Positions 1-8,082 of a stretch of DNA of 64,000 nt are shown one piece after another. Both the position numbers and the translations under genes were made by a program. Where the stretch lies: the NCBI GenBank assembly GCA_900316385.1, contig ONCP01000003.1:99074-163073 (forward strand). The letters run 5' to 3'. Within the stretch, counting starts at the first letter, position 1. Each line of letters starts with the position of its first letter. Under the pieces are notes generated by a model. That model was not told the DNA's origin and did no database searches. It was given only the letters and a program-made list of their open reading frames with translations. This DNA comes from an uncultured Eubacteriales bacterium (GTDB lineage: Bacteria; Bacillota; Clostridia; Oscillospirales; Acutalibacteraceae).

Positions 1-127
1 GCTCTGCCGCGTATTCGTCGTCGGTTTTGTACGGATCGGTGGAAAACCTCAGTTTTCCGATTATTGCGTCGTCCTTATAAAGCGCGAATTTGATATTTGT
101 GTTTCCAACGTCGGTACAGAGTAACAC
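1..127 (-). CDS. coaX: Type III pantothenate kinase, N-terminal part (runs off the window)
   Basis: This is the first step of coenzyme A synthesis, phosphorylation of pantothenate. Only about 42 residues lie in the window. They read from a GTG start with the N-terminal phosphate-binding motif TDVGNTNIKFALY, followed by the FSTDP segment and the DDEYA segment that are typical of CoaX. The GTG at 127 is chosen because a GAGGTGG ribosome binding site sits six bases upstream and no ATG fits. The gene points left and has its own sigma-A promoter at 162-190. The rest of the protein is outside the window, so completeness cannot be judged. Confidence 0.85.
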   Translation of the reverse strand, partial: MLLCTDVGNTNIKFALYKDDAIIGKLRFSTDPYKTDDEYAAE

Positions 128-161
128 GGTTCCACCTCGTTAATACATAGTATGCAAAAAT

Positions 162-190
162 ATTATACTACAAAAGTCAAAATCTTTCAA
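162..190 (-). promoter_or_regulatory. Sigma-A promoter for coaX
   Basis: On the minus strand a -35 box TTGAAA (185-190) and a -10 box TATAAT (162-167) are separated by 17 bases. Transcription would begin near 155, leaving a leader of under 30 bases before the GTG of coaX. Confidence 0.75.
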
Positions 191-270
191 CAGTTAACGC
201 AAAATTCTTTAAGTGAAAAATATATCGAATTTTGTATGTTATATTTAAAATGTATGTATGGAAGCTTTTA

Positions 271-356
271 TTGTCCGCTCGGTTGCGCGATATGCGCGCG
301 CGAGCAAGCGACAATACGGAAGCGGACGCGCTTGACGCGCTCGTTTTCTTGCGCAA
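271..356 (+). other. GC-rich structured leader of the transketolase operon
   Basis: This GC-rich stretch sits between AT-rich DNA and the tkt start. Positions 271-288 can pair imperfectly with 297-314 (TTGTC/GACAA plus GCGCG/CGCGC). Alternatively GTCCGCT (273-279) can pair with AGCGGAC (321-327), and TTGCGC (283-288) with GCGCAA (351-356) next to the ribosome binding site AAGGAGGAG. These pairings are mutually exclusive. A regulatory role is inference, and the fold resembles no riboswitch I recognise. I could not assign the operon promoter with confidence. Confidence 0.3.
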
Positions 357-369
357 GGAGGAGTAATCT

Positions 370-1215
370 ATGGCTAAATCATTCGCCGAGCTCAAGGTTC
401 TCGCGGCAAAAGCGAGGCTCGGAGCTATCATCGGAACGTACCACGCGAAATCGGGACACCCGGGAGGTTCCCTTTCCGCAGCCGACATTTTTACTTATCT
501 CTACTTTAATGAGATGAAGGTCGATCCCGAAAAGCCCGATTGGGCAGACAGAGACCGTTTCGTGCTTTCAAAGGGTCACTGCTGTCCCAGCCTTTACGCG
601 GTCCTCGCGATGAAGGGATTTTTCGATTGGAAGGAGCTTGAATCGCTCCGTCACGTCGGCGCGATGCTTCAGGGACATCCCGATATGAAGAGCACCCCAG
701 GTGTCGATATGAGCTCAGGCTCTCTCGGTCAGGGCATTTCCGCCGCGTGCGGAATGGCGCTCGCCGCCAAGCTTGACAATAAGGACTACCGCGTTTACAC
801 CGTACTCGGCGACGGCGAGTGCGAGGAAGGCGAGGTTTGGGAGGCGGCTATGTTCGCCGCTCACAACAACCTTGACAATCTGGTTGTTTTTGTGGATCAG
901 AACGGTCTCCAGATCGACGGCACCGTTGAGGAGGTCGGCGGTATCGAACCTCTCGACAAAAAGTTTGAGGCGTTCGGCTTTGAGGTAGTTAAAATAGACG
1001 GTCACAGCTTCGACAATATCGAGGCGGCTCTCAACAAGGCAAAAACCGTAAAGGGCAAGCCCTTCGCGATTCTCGCGAAAACCGTAAAGGGCAAGGGCGT
1101 CAGCTTTATGGAGAATCAGGTCGGCTGGCACGGCAAGGCGTGCAACGACGAGGAGTTCAAGGTTGCCGTAAAGGAGCTTGAAGACGAGATCGCGAGACTG
1201 GAGGCTGAGGTATAA
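370..1215 (+). CDS. Transketolase, N-terminal (thiamine-PP-binding) subunit
   Basis: One half of a split transketolase, which moves two-carbon ketol units between sugar phosphates in the non-oxidative pentose phosphate pathway. At 281 residues it carries the thiamine-diphosphate half: HPGG (30-33), SKGH (67-70), GSLGQG (117-122) and the GDGE motif (147-150) with the following metal-binding Asn region. The ATG at 370 follows an AAGGAGGAG ribosome binding site. The stop codon overlaps the ATG of the C-terminal subunit by one base (TAATG), so the two halves are translationally coupled. Split transketolases of this size are common in Firmicutes and archaea, so this is not a broken gene. Confidence 0.93.
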   Translation: MAKSFAELKVLAAKARLGAIIGTYHAKSGHPGGSLSAADIFTYLYFNEMKVDPEKPDWADRDRFVLSKGHCCPSLYAVLAMKGFFDWKELESLRHVGAMLQGHPDMKSTPGVDMSSGSLGQGISAACGMALAAKLDNKDYRVYTVLGDGECEEGEVWEAAMFAAHNNLDNLVVFVDQNGLQIDGTVEEVGGIEPLDKKFEAFGFEVVKIDGHSFDNIEAALNKAKTVKGKPFAILAKTVKGKGVSFMENQVGWHGKACNDEEFKVAVKELEDEIARLEAEV

Positions 1216-2159
1216 TGGCACAGGTAGTATGCAAGCCCACCCGAGAGAGCTTCGGAATAGCTCTCTGCGAAATGGCAAAAACCAATAAAGACATCGTGGT
1301 TCTCGACGCCGATCTTGCGGCGGCGACAAAAACCTCGATTTTTCAGAAGGAATATCCCGAGCGATTCAGGAACTGCGGAATAGCCGAGGGCAATATGATC
1401 GGCGTTGCCGCGGGTCTTGCCGCGGCGGGCAAGATCCCCGTAGCGGCGTCGTTCGCTATGTTCTCCACAGGCAGAGCCTACGAGCAGATACGTAACTCTA
1501 TCGCTTATCCCTGCCTTAACGTCAAGATCGCGGGTTCCCACGCGGGAATCTCCACAGGCGAGGACGGCGCTACTCACCAGTGTCTCGAGGATATCGCGCT
1601 TATGCGCACGCTCCCCGGAATGGTAGTGCTCAATCCTGCCGATCATTTTGAGATGATGGAGGCCACAAAGGCGGCGATCGATTACGACGGTCCCGTATAC
1701 ATTCGTCTCGGCAGACTTGCCATCGACAGCTTCAACGATCCCGACAGCTACAAGTTCGAGCTCGGCAAGGGTATTACTCTCCACGAGGGCGACGATGTAG
1801 CCGTGATCGCGTCGGGACTTGTTGTCAACGAGGCGAGAAAGGCGGTGCTCGCGCTCGAGAGCGAGGGCATCAACGCCAGACTTATCAATATCCACACTAT
1901 CAAGCCTATCGACCGCGATATCATCATCAAGGCGGCGAAGGAGTGCAAGCAGCTTATCACTGTTGAGGAGCACAACGTCATCGGCGGTCTTGCCGACGCG
2001 GTGTGCGAGGTAACAAGCAGCGAGTGCCCCGTAAAGGTAACGAGGATCGGCGTTTACGATCGTTTCGGTTATTCGGGTCCCGCTTGGGAGCTTCTTGAAA
2101 AATTCGGACTTACCGAGACCCATATCGCGAAGGTCATCCGCGAGGTAGTAAAAGGTTAA
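1215..2159 (+). CDS. Transketolase, C-terminal subunit
   Basis: The second half (314 residues) of the split transketolase. It contains the pyrimidine-binding domain with the catalytic glutamate in IAEGNM (56-61), the GEDGATHQ loop (115-122) and a C-terminal domain from about residue 190. It forms the active site together with the upstream subunit. Its start overlaps the preceding stop codon. A strong hairpin terminator follows at 2177, so the two subunits form a two-gene operon. Related two-subunit DXP synthases have similar folds, but the N-terminal partner matches transketolase better. Confidence 0.92.
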   Translation: MAQVVCKPTRESFGIALCEMAKTNKDIVVLDADLAAATKTSIFQKEYPERFRNCGIAEGNMIGVAAGLAAAGKIPVAASFAMFSTGRAYEQIRNSIAYPCLNVKIAGSHAGISTGEDGATHQCLEDIALMRTLPGMVVLNPADHFEMMEATKAAIDYDGPVYIRLGRLAIDSFNDPDSYKFELGKGITLHEGDDVAVIASGLVVNEARKAVLALESEGINARLINIHTIKPIDRDIIIKAAKECKQLITVEEHNVIGGLADAVCEVTSSECPVKVTRIGVYDRFGYSGPAWELLEKFGLTETHIAKVIREVVKG

Positions 2160-2176
2160 TAATTCGATCGATACCG

Positions 2177-2213
2177 AGGTCTGCCGTTTTATTGCGCGGC
2201 AGACCTTTTTTCT
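2177..2213 (+). terminator. Rho-independent terminator of the transketolase operon
   Basis: AGGTCTGCCG (2177-2186) pairs perfectly with CGGCAGACCT (2197-2206), and a T-rich run follows. The end of the run is already part of the -35 box of the next gene. Confidence 0.9.
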
Positions 2214-2241
2214 TGCCATAACGCGCGCTTTCGGGTATAAT
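2213..2241 (+). promoter_or_regulatory. Sigma-A promoter of the DMT transporter gene
   Basis: TTGCCA (2213-2218) and TATAAT (2236-2241) are 17 bases apart. The -35 box lies in the tail of the preceding terminator. Transcription starting near 2248 would leave a leader of only about nine bases before the ATG at 2257. Confidence 0.75.
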
Positions 2242-2256
2242 TAGATCGGTGATCAA

Positions 2257-3174
2257 ATGAAATCGAAAAACATTCTCGAAAAGCGATCGGCGGCGTACCT
2301 TTGCGCCGTTATCTGCGTCGCGCTTTGGGGAACGGCGTTCCCTCTGATAAAGCTCGGATATCTGCGTCTGGGGATCGAAAGCGTTGGCTCGCGTCTGCTT
2401 TTCGCGGGAGAAAGGTTTATGCTCGCGGGGATATTCGTGTTCCTTTTCGGGTTGATAATATACAGAAGGCCGCTCGCGCTCAAGCGCCGCGACGCGCTTC
2501 CCGTGTCGCTTCTGGGCTTGGTTCAAACCTTCGGGCAGTATCTGTTCGCGTATATCGGAGTCGGTCTCACCACAGCGACGAACACTTCGATCCTGACAGG
2601 CACGGTTTCGATCATATCCGTTGTTCTGGCGGCTGTTTTCTTCCGCTTTGACCGCTTAACTCCGCTCAAAATACTCGGTTGCGCGGCGGGACTTTTCGGG
2701 ATCGCGGCAGTAAATATGGGGAGTTTTTCGTTCGGCGCGACATTTTTAGGCGACGCGCTAGTGCTCTGCTCCGCATTATGCGGCGCGTTCGGAAATATAA
2801 TTACTAAGAAAATCAGCGTCGGCCGCGACCCTGCTACGGTAACGGCGTGGCAGCTTTGTATCGGCGGCGCGGTTTTGCTCGCTGTCGGGTTGTTGTCGGG
2901 CGGAACGACTGATTTTTCACGCTCGGGCGGAATTGTCATTCTGGTATGGCTTTCACTTGTGTCGTCGGTGAGTTTTCTGCTGTGGACCGCGCTTTTGAGG
3001 TATCATCCCGTGAGCAGGATCGCGGTTTTCACAACGCTGGTTCCGATTTTCGGGACCATCTGGTCGGGTATACTGCTCGGAGAGGAGATTTTCAGGCTCA
3101 ACAATCTGATCTCACTGTTGTTCATCGCGGCGGGGATTATTTTGGTCAACATAAAAACAAAAGCTATGGAGTAA
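2257..3174 (+). CDS. EamA/DMT-family transporter
   Basis: A 305-residue integral membrane protein with about ten hydrophobic segments in two EamA-type halves. The first half holds the signature ALWGTAFPLIKLG near residue 25, and the second begins around residue 160. The drug/metabolite transporter superfamily exports metabolites or drugs, and the substrate cannot be told from sequence. The start ATG follows a weak GGTGAT ribosome binding site only a few bases downstream of the predicted transcription start. The HAD gene follows after three bases, so they are probably cotranscribed. Confidence 0.85.
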   Translation: MKSKNILEKRSAAYLCAVICVALWGTAFPLIKLGYLRLGIESVGSRLLFAGERFMLAGIFVFLFGLIIYRRPLALKRRDALPVSLLGLVQTFGQYLFAYIGVGLTTATNTSILTGTVSIISVVLAAVFFRFDRLTPLKILGCAAGLFGIAAVNMGSFSFGATFLGDALVLCSALCGAFGNIITKKISVGRDPATVTAWQLCIGGAVLLAVGLLSGGTTDFSRSGGIVILVWLSLVSSVSFLLWTALLRYHPVSRIAVFTTLVPIFGTIWSGILLGEEIFRLNNLISLLFIAAGIILVNIKTKAME

Positions 3175-3177
3175 TTT

Positions 3178-3834
3178 ATGGAGATTAAAGGTATTATTTT
3201 TGATATGGACGGCGTTCTGCTCGACAGCGAAAAGCTGTATGTGCGGTTCTGGGCCGAGGCAGGCAGAGCCTGCGGCTATCCCTTTGAAAAAAAGCACGCT
3301 CTCGCGATAAGAAGCCTCGCCAGACCGTTCGCGATAGAAAGACTCGAGGGCTTCTTCGGCAAGGGCTTTGATTATGACAAGGTCAGGAACAAGCGTATCG
3401 AGCTTATGGACGGTTATGTTGAGAAGAACGGTATCGAGTCCAAGCCGTTCGCGCTTGAAACGCTCGGAAAGCTGAAGGCAAAGGGCTTCAAGCTCGCTTT
3501 GGCGACAGCTACCGCGCCCGAAAGAGCTAAACGCTATCTGTCGAGGGCCGGTCTGTATGAATTGCTTGACAAAATGATTTGCGCGTCTATGGTGCAAAAG
3601 GGCAAGCCCGAGCCCGATATCTACCTCAGAGCCGCCGAAGAGCTGGGCTTTGAGCCGAGCGAGTGCATCGCCGTTGAGGACAGTCCAAACGGAATCCTTT
3701 CGGCATACCGCGCGGGTTGCAGGGCTGTTATGATACCCGATATGGACGAGCCGAACGAGGAGACTCTGGCTCTGCTTTACGCCAAGGCTGACGACCTCAG
3801 AGACATTCTGAAAATAGCGGAGGGCGGGCTATGA
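3178..3834 (+). CDS. HAD-superfamily phosphatase, beta-phosphoglucomutase-like
   Basis: A 218-residue cytosolic HAD hydrolase. Motif I is FDMDGVLLDSE with the nucleophile D9 and the acid/base D11. Motif II is the LATAT segment near residue 110. Motif III is the lysine in KGKPEPDIY, and motif IV is VEDSPNG. The helical cap between motifs I and II places it with beta-phosphoglucomutase-like and small sugar-phosphate phosphatases. The substrate is not predictable. It starts three bases after the DMT stop with GGAG upstream, and its end overlaps the next gene by four bases (ATGA), so it lies in an operon with both neighbours. Confidence 0.88.
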   Translation: MEIKGIIFDMDGVLLDSEKLYVRFWAEAGRACGYPFEKKHALAIRSLARPFAIERLEGFFGKGFDYDKVRNKRIELMDGYVEKNGIESKPFALETLGKLKAKGFKLALATATAPERAKRYLSRAGLYELLDKMICASMVQKGKPEPDIYLRAAEELGFEPSECIAVEDSPNGILSAYRAGCRAVMIPDMDEPNEETLALLYAKADDLRDILKIAEGGL

Positions 3835-5258
3835 TAAAGGCGATCAACGATTTCATCAACGGTCTGGACGGCTTTCTCTGGGGCTGGTTTATGATAATAA
3901 TCCTGCTCGGCACTCATATTTTTATGACGATCAGGACGAGATTTGTCCAAAGAAAAACATTTAAGGCGATCCGCCTTTCAGTTACAAAGGATCCCGAGTC
4001 CGACGGCGACATCAGCCCGTTCCAGTCGCTGGCGACGGCGCTTGCGTCTACGATCGGCACGGGCAACATCATCGGCGTCGGTACGGCGATCGCGTGCGGC
4101 GGTCCCGGAGCGGTGTTCTGGTGCTGGATAACGGGCGTGTTCGGAATAGCGACAAAGTACGCCGAGTCGCTTCTGGCGGTCAAATACCGCGTCAAAACTA
4201 AGGACGGACGTATGATCGGCGGCGCTATGTACACTCTGGAAAGAGGTCTCGGGCTTAAATGGCTCGGGATCCTATTCGCGGTCTTTGCCACGGCAGCCTC
4301 GTTCGGGATCGGCTCGGGAGTACAGGTCAACGCGATCGCAAGTATATTCAAGCAGACCTTTGACACCGATAACGCATTGATCCTCAACATTTTCGGTCAC
4401 GATTTTTCGGCGATATCCATAATCATCGGCGTTGTGGTCTCGTCCGTGACCGCTGTTGTGATTTTCGGAGGTATCAAGTCGATCTCCCGAGTTTGCGAGC
4501 TCCTTGTGCCCGCAATGGCGGCTTTGTACATTATCGGCTGCGCGATCATCCTTGTGATGAACAGCGCGTATCTTTGGGACGCTCTCAAGCTTATTTTTAC
4601 TTCGGCGTTCGCGCCCTCGGCAGCGGCAGGCGGATTTATCGGTTCATCGATAATGCTGGCGGCGCGCTTCGGAATCGCGAGAGGGCTTTTCTCCAACGAG
4701 TCGGGTCTCGGTTCGGCTCCGATCGTCGCTTCCGCGGCTCAGAGCCGTAACCCTGTGCGTCAGGCGATGATCTCCTCAACAGGCACCTTTTGGGATACGG
4801 TGGTGGTCTGTATGATCACGGGTCTGGTGCTCGTTTCCTCCGTTCTCAGGAACCCGAGCGGTTTTTCGGGCGCTGACGGCGATATGCTTACCTTCACCGC
4901 GTTCCGTCAAATCCCCGTTGTCGGCACTCCGATACTGGTGATCGGGATCGCGTCTTTTGCGTATTCCACCATTCTCGGCTGGTCATATTACGGAGAGAGG
5001 TGCGTCGAATACCTGTTCGGAATGAAAGGAATCAAGCCCTACAAGGTTGCGTTTGTGCTTGTTCTGCTTGTCGGTCCCGTGATCTCGCTGAATATGGTAT
5101 GGGCGGTATCGGATATTTTCAACGCTCTGATGGCGCTTCCCAACCTGTTTGCCGTGCTTGTACTTTCGGGAGTGATCGCGCGTGAAACCGATTACTACCT
5201 TTACGGCGACCGACTTGATGAATTTGATAAAACCCCGATTCAAAGGGTTGAAAAATAA
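3831..5258 (+). CDS. Sodium:alanine/glycine symporter (AGCS family)
   Basis: A 475-residue multi-spanning sodium-coupled amino acid importer of the AGCS (AlsT/DagA) family. The family signature around residues 65-95 reads ATALASTIGTGNIIGVGTAI and continues with GGPGAVFWCW. Eleven or so hydrophobic segments follow. The substrate is expected to be alanine or glycine by family, not proven here. The ATGA overlap with the HAD gene indicates translational coupling. No terminator follows directly, and an independent promoter for the acyltransferase begins six bases after the stop. Confidence 0.92.
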   Translation: MIKAINDFINGLDGFLWGWFMIIILLGTHIFMTIRTRFVQRKTFKAIRLSVTKDPESDGDISPFQSLATALASTIGTGNIIGVGTAIACGGPGAVFWCWITGVFGIATKYAESLLAVKYRVKTKDGRMIGGAMYTLERGLGLKWLGILFAVFATAASFGIGSGVQVNAIASIFKQTFDTDNALILNIFGHDFSAISIIIGVVVSSVTAVVIFGGIKSISRVCELLVPAMAALYIIGCAIILVMNSAYLWDALKLIFTSAFAPSAAAGGFIGSSIMLAARFGIARGLFSNESGLGSAPIVASAAQSRNPVRQAMISSTGTFWDTVVVCMITGLVLVSSVLRNPSGFSGADGDMLTFTAFRQIPVVGTPILVIGIASFAYSTILGWSYYGERCVEYLFGMKGIKPYKVAFVLVLLVGPVISLNMVWAVSDIFNALMALPNLFAVLVLSGVIARETDYYLYGDRLDEFDKTPIQRVEK

Positions 5259-5263
5259 AACAT

Positions 5264-5292
5264 TTGACTTATTGCGGCAAAAAGTTTATAAT
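5264..5292 (+). promoter_or_regulatory. Sigma-A promoter of the MBOAT/DHHW operon
   Basis: TTGACT (5264-5269), a 17-base spacer, and TATAAT (5287-5292) precede the GAAAGGAG ribosome binding site of the MBOAT gene. Confidence 0.85.
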
Positions 5293-5325
5293 ATCTGCTG
5301 AGAAAATTCAGAAAGGAGAGAGATA

Positions 5326-6720
5326 ATGGTATTTTCGAGCTTGATTTTTTTGTTCGCCTACCTTCCCGTTACGCTTGTAATCTATTACGCGGTTCCGCGA
5401 AAAGCCCGTAACATTTTCCTCTTCTTTATAAATTTGCTGTTCTACGGCTGGGGCGAGCCCGTAATGGTCACGCTCATGCTCGTGAGCATCGTAATCAACT
5501 ACGCGGGCGGCTATTTTGTTGAAAAATGCAAGCCTGACAAGAAAAAAGCGAAGATACCGCTGATAATCACGGTGATCCTCGATATCGGCATTCTCGCTTT
5601 CTTCAAGTACAGCGGAATGATCGCCGACACGCTCAATCTGCTGCCGTTTTTACATATCTCGTGGCTCAAGGTTTCGCTCCCGATCGGTATCAGCTTCTAC
5701 ACCTTCCAGACAATGAGCTATGTGATCGACGTTTACCGCGACGACGCTCCCGTGTCGAAGAGCTTTATCGACTTCGGCACATATGTCGCGCTTTTCCCGC
5801 AGCTTATCGCGGGACCGATCGTGCGTTATAAGGACGTAGCCTATCAGCTTCGTCACAGAAAAGAAACGCTCGAGCAATTCAACCGCGGCGTAAAGCTGTT
5901 TTTGGTCGGTCTCGGCAAAAAGGTGCTCATAGCAAACCAAATGGGCGCGATGTGGGACGCGATCCGGGCGACGGGACAGCCGAACGGCGTTCTCGGAAGC
6001 TGGGTCGGTATCGCAGGCTACACGCTTCAGATTTACTTTGATTTTTCGGGATACAGCGATATGGCGTGCGGCCTCGGAAATATGCTCGGCTTTGAGTTCC
6101 TCAAGAACTTCAACTATCCCTATATCTCCAAATCCGTGACCGAGTTTTGGAGAAGATGGCACATCTCGCTTTCCACATGGTTCAGAGAATATGTTTACAT
6201 CCCTCTCGGCGGAAACCGCCGCGGAGTGCCGCGCCAGATTTTCAACCTTATGGTCGTCTGGTTCCTCACGGGTCTTTGGCACGGCGCCTCCTACAATTTC
6301 ATTTTGTGGGGCGTTTACTACGGAGTTATCCTGATAATCGAGAAATTCATTCTCAAAAACCTTCTGGAAAAGCTCCCTGCCGTTCTTAAGCATATTTATA
6401 CCATTCTTATCTTTATGTTCGGATGGGTCATCTTCTATTTTGACGATATGGCTCAAATGGGCAGGTTCTTTGTCAGCCTGTTCAACTTCGGCGACGGACT
6501 GATCGGCGACGACGCTCTTGTCATTCTCTGCCGTTACGCGTTTATCCTTGTTATCGCGATAATCGCCTCCACTCCGCTCGCGGCGACCGTATATAATAAA
6601 ATCAAGGACACAAAATACGCCTTTGTCCCCGAAACGCTGTTCTGCGTGTTTATTCTTGTTGCGGCTACCGCGGCGATCGTTACCCAGAGCTACAATCCCT
6701 TCCTCTACTTCAGATTTTAA
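5326..6720 (+). CDS. MBOAT-family membrane O-acyltransferase (AlgI-like)
   Basis: A 464-residue membrane-bound O-acyltransferase, which transfers acyl (usually acetyl) groups across the membrane to an extracellular glycan or teichoic acid. The conserved block RRWHISLSTWFREYVYIPLG covers residues 276-295, and the invariant histidine of the family lies in LTGLWHGASYN (H319). About ten membrane segments are visible. It is followed after 22 bases by a DHHW/AlgJ-like gene, the usual partner that completes transfer outside the membrane. DltB is a relative, but no dltA, dltC or dltD gene is present, so exopolysaccharide acetylation is the better guess. Confidence 0.9.
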   Translation: MVFSSLIFLFAYLPVTLVIYYAVPRKARNIFLFFINLLFYGWGEPVMVTLMLVSIVINYAGGYFVEKCKPDKKKAKIPLIITVILDIGILAFFKYSGMIADTLNLLPFLHISWLKVSLPIGISFYTFQTMSYVIDVYRDDAPVSKSFIDFGTYVALFPQLIAGPIVRYKDVAYQLRHRKETLEQFNRGVKLFLVGLGKKVLIANQMGAMWDAIRATGQPNGVLGSWVGIAGYTLQIYFDFSGYSDMACGLGNMLGFEFLKNFNYPYISKSVTEFWRRWHISLSTWFREYVYIPLGGNRRGVPRQIFNLMVVWFLTGLWHGASYNFILWGVYYGVILIIEKFILKNLLEKLPAVLKHIYTILIFMFGWVIFYFDDMAQMGRFFVSLFNFGDGLIGDDALVILCRYAFILVIAIIASTPLAATVYNKIKDTKYAFVPETLFCVFILVAATAAIVTQSYNPFLYFRF

Positions 6721-6742
6721 TTTATGAAAGGAGCTGTGATTT

Positions 6743-7876
6743 ATGAGAAAAAAGCTTATGCTTGCGCCCCTGGCGGTGTTCTTATGCTTTGTTTTTTTGA
6801 TGACCGTGATGTTTATTGTAACTCCTAAGTCGGATTACAGCTCTCTTGAAAAGCGTTATCTTGAGGATTTCCCCGAGGCAAAGCTTAAAAGCGTTGCGGA
6901 CGGAAGCTTTGAAAAAGGCTTTGAGGACTATCTTGCCGACCATTTTCCGCTCAGAAATATGTGGGTCGGGATCAATGCCTACGCTAATCTGATCACGGGC
7001 AACAACGGTAACGACGGAGTGTATAAGTGCTCCGACAACTATCTGATAAACGAGCCTGTATCCGCAGACAACCGCGTTCCCGCGAATCTGAACGCGCTGA
7101 TCGACTTCAAGAACAAAATCGATATCCCTATGACCGTTATGACGGCTCCCAGCACGGGCTACATCATGTCGGACAAGCTCCCCGCCGCTCACCGCGCTTA
7201 CCGCGACGACGAAACCTTCAACTATGTCAAGCAAAGCCTTTCGGCGAACGATATAAGCTTTGTCGATCTTCGCGCCCGCTTCAAGTCATCCGCGTCGTCG
7301 GGAAATCAGCTTTATTATAAGACCGACCATCACTGGACGACGCTCGGCGCTTATACCGCATACGACCAGCTGATGAAGTCGCTCTCTTTGACTCCCGCAA
7401 AGAAATCGGATTTTAACATCTCGTCATACAACGATTTCTACGGCACGACCTACTCCACCTCAGGCTTCTGGCTCAACAAGCCCGACACGATCGAGCTTTG
7501 GGAAAGCAAGAACAGCGGCGGAATGAAGGTGGAGATAACCGAAGGCGACGAAAGCAAGACCTATAACAGCCTTTATTTCAAAAATCATCTTGATGAGGAC
7601 GACAAATACCCTGTTTTTCTCGACGGAAACCACGCCCTCGAGACAATCACCAACGAAAACGTGAAAAAGGGCAAGGTCATCGTCATCAAGGACAGCTTCT
7701 CCCATTGTCTTGCTCCGTTTTTGGCGGAGAATTTCAACACGGTTACGCTCGTTGACCTCAGATATTACAAAAACAGCGTTTCCGAGCTTGTCAAGTCGGG
7801 AAAGTACGATATGGCATTTGTGATTTACGGAATAGATAATTTCGCCACCGATACAGACCTTGTGTGGCTCAGTTAA
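6743..7876 (+). CDS. DHHW/AlgJ-like extracellular acyltransferase partner
   Basis: A 377-residue protein with an N-terminal membrane anchor (about residues 7-27) and an extracellular SGNH-hydrolase-like domain. The catalytic-type motif DHHW lies at residues 195-198 in YYKTDHHWTTLGA, and a KDSF motif with the candidate serine lies near residue 315. DHHW proteins work with MBOAT acyltransferases to O-acetylate surface polysaccharides. The gene shares the operon and promoter of the MBOAT gene and ends at a strong terminator. Confidence 0.85.
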   Translation: MRKKLMLAPLAVFLCFVFLMTVMFIVTPKSDYSSLEKRYLEDFPEAKLKSVADGSFEKGFEDYLADHFPLRNMWVGINAYANLITGNNGNDGVYKCSDNYLINEPVSADNRVPANLNALIDFKNKIDIPMTVMTAPSTGYIMSDKLPAAHRAYRDDETFNYVKQSLSANDISFVDLRARFKSSASSGNQLYYKTDHHWTTLGAYTAYDQLMKSLSLTPAKKSDFNISSYNDFYGTTYSTSGFWLNKPDTIELWESKNSGGMKVEITEGDESKTYNSLYFKNHLDEDDKYPVFLDGNHALETITNENVKKGKVIVIKDSFSHCLAPFLAENFNTVTLVDLRYYKNSVSELVKSGKYDMAFVIYGIDNFATDTDLVWLS

Positions 7877-7885
7877 AATATCCAT

Positions 7886-7917
7886 CCCCCGAAGCGGACG
7901 CTTCGGGGGCATTTTTG
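7886..7917 (+). terminator. Rho-independent terminator after the DHHW gene
   Basis: CCCCCGAAGC (7886-7895) pairs with GCTTCGGGGG (7900-7909), followed by ATTTTTG. Confidence 0.92.
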
Positions 7918-7989
7918 TTAAGACAGCGGCGGTTATACTATCCCTTTACTATGCAAAACGCCGATTCTTATTTTTCACCCCAAACACTG

Positions 7990-8018
7990 TTGATTAACTC
8001 TCCGCAATAATAAATAAA
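7990..8018 (+). promoter_or_regulatory. Probable promoter, homologous to the one at 9802
   Basis: TTGATT (7990-7995) is followed after 17 bases by AATAAA (8013-8018). The -10 is poor, but base-by-base the stretch resembles the TTGATT-17-TATAAT promoter of the paralogous gene at 9899, which supports it as the promoter of this gene. Short hairpin-forming sequence (GGGGC...GCCTC) follows at about 8028. Confidence 0.4.
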
Positions 8019-8082
8019 ACTAATAATGGGGCGATTGCCTCGGAATCTTCCCGATTATGGGAGAAGAAAAGGAGTTTTGACT

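Noticed and set aside
170..181. TTGACT next to TATAAT on the minus strand upstream of coaX
   Set aside because: The spacing is only seven bases; the TTGAAA at 185-190 gives a correct 17-base spacer and is used instead.
1116..2219. Long open frame antisense to the transketolase C-terminal gene
   Set aside because: It is a shadow frame of a strongly conserved gene, with no ribosome binding site and no recognisable domain.
8026..8082. Upstream ATG extending the starch-binding protein by 19 residues
   Set aside because: It lacks a ribosome binding site, and the internal ATG at 8083 has AAAAGGAG and begins a standard signal peptide.
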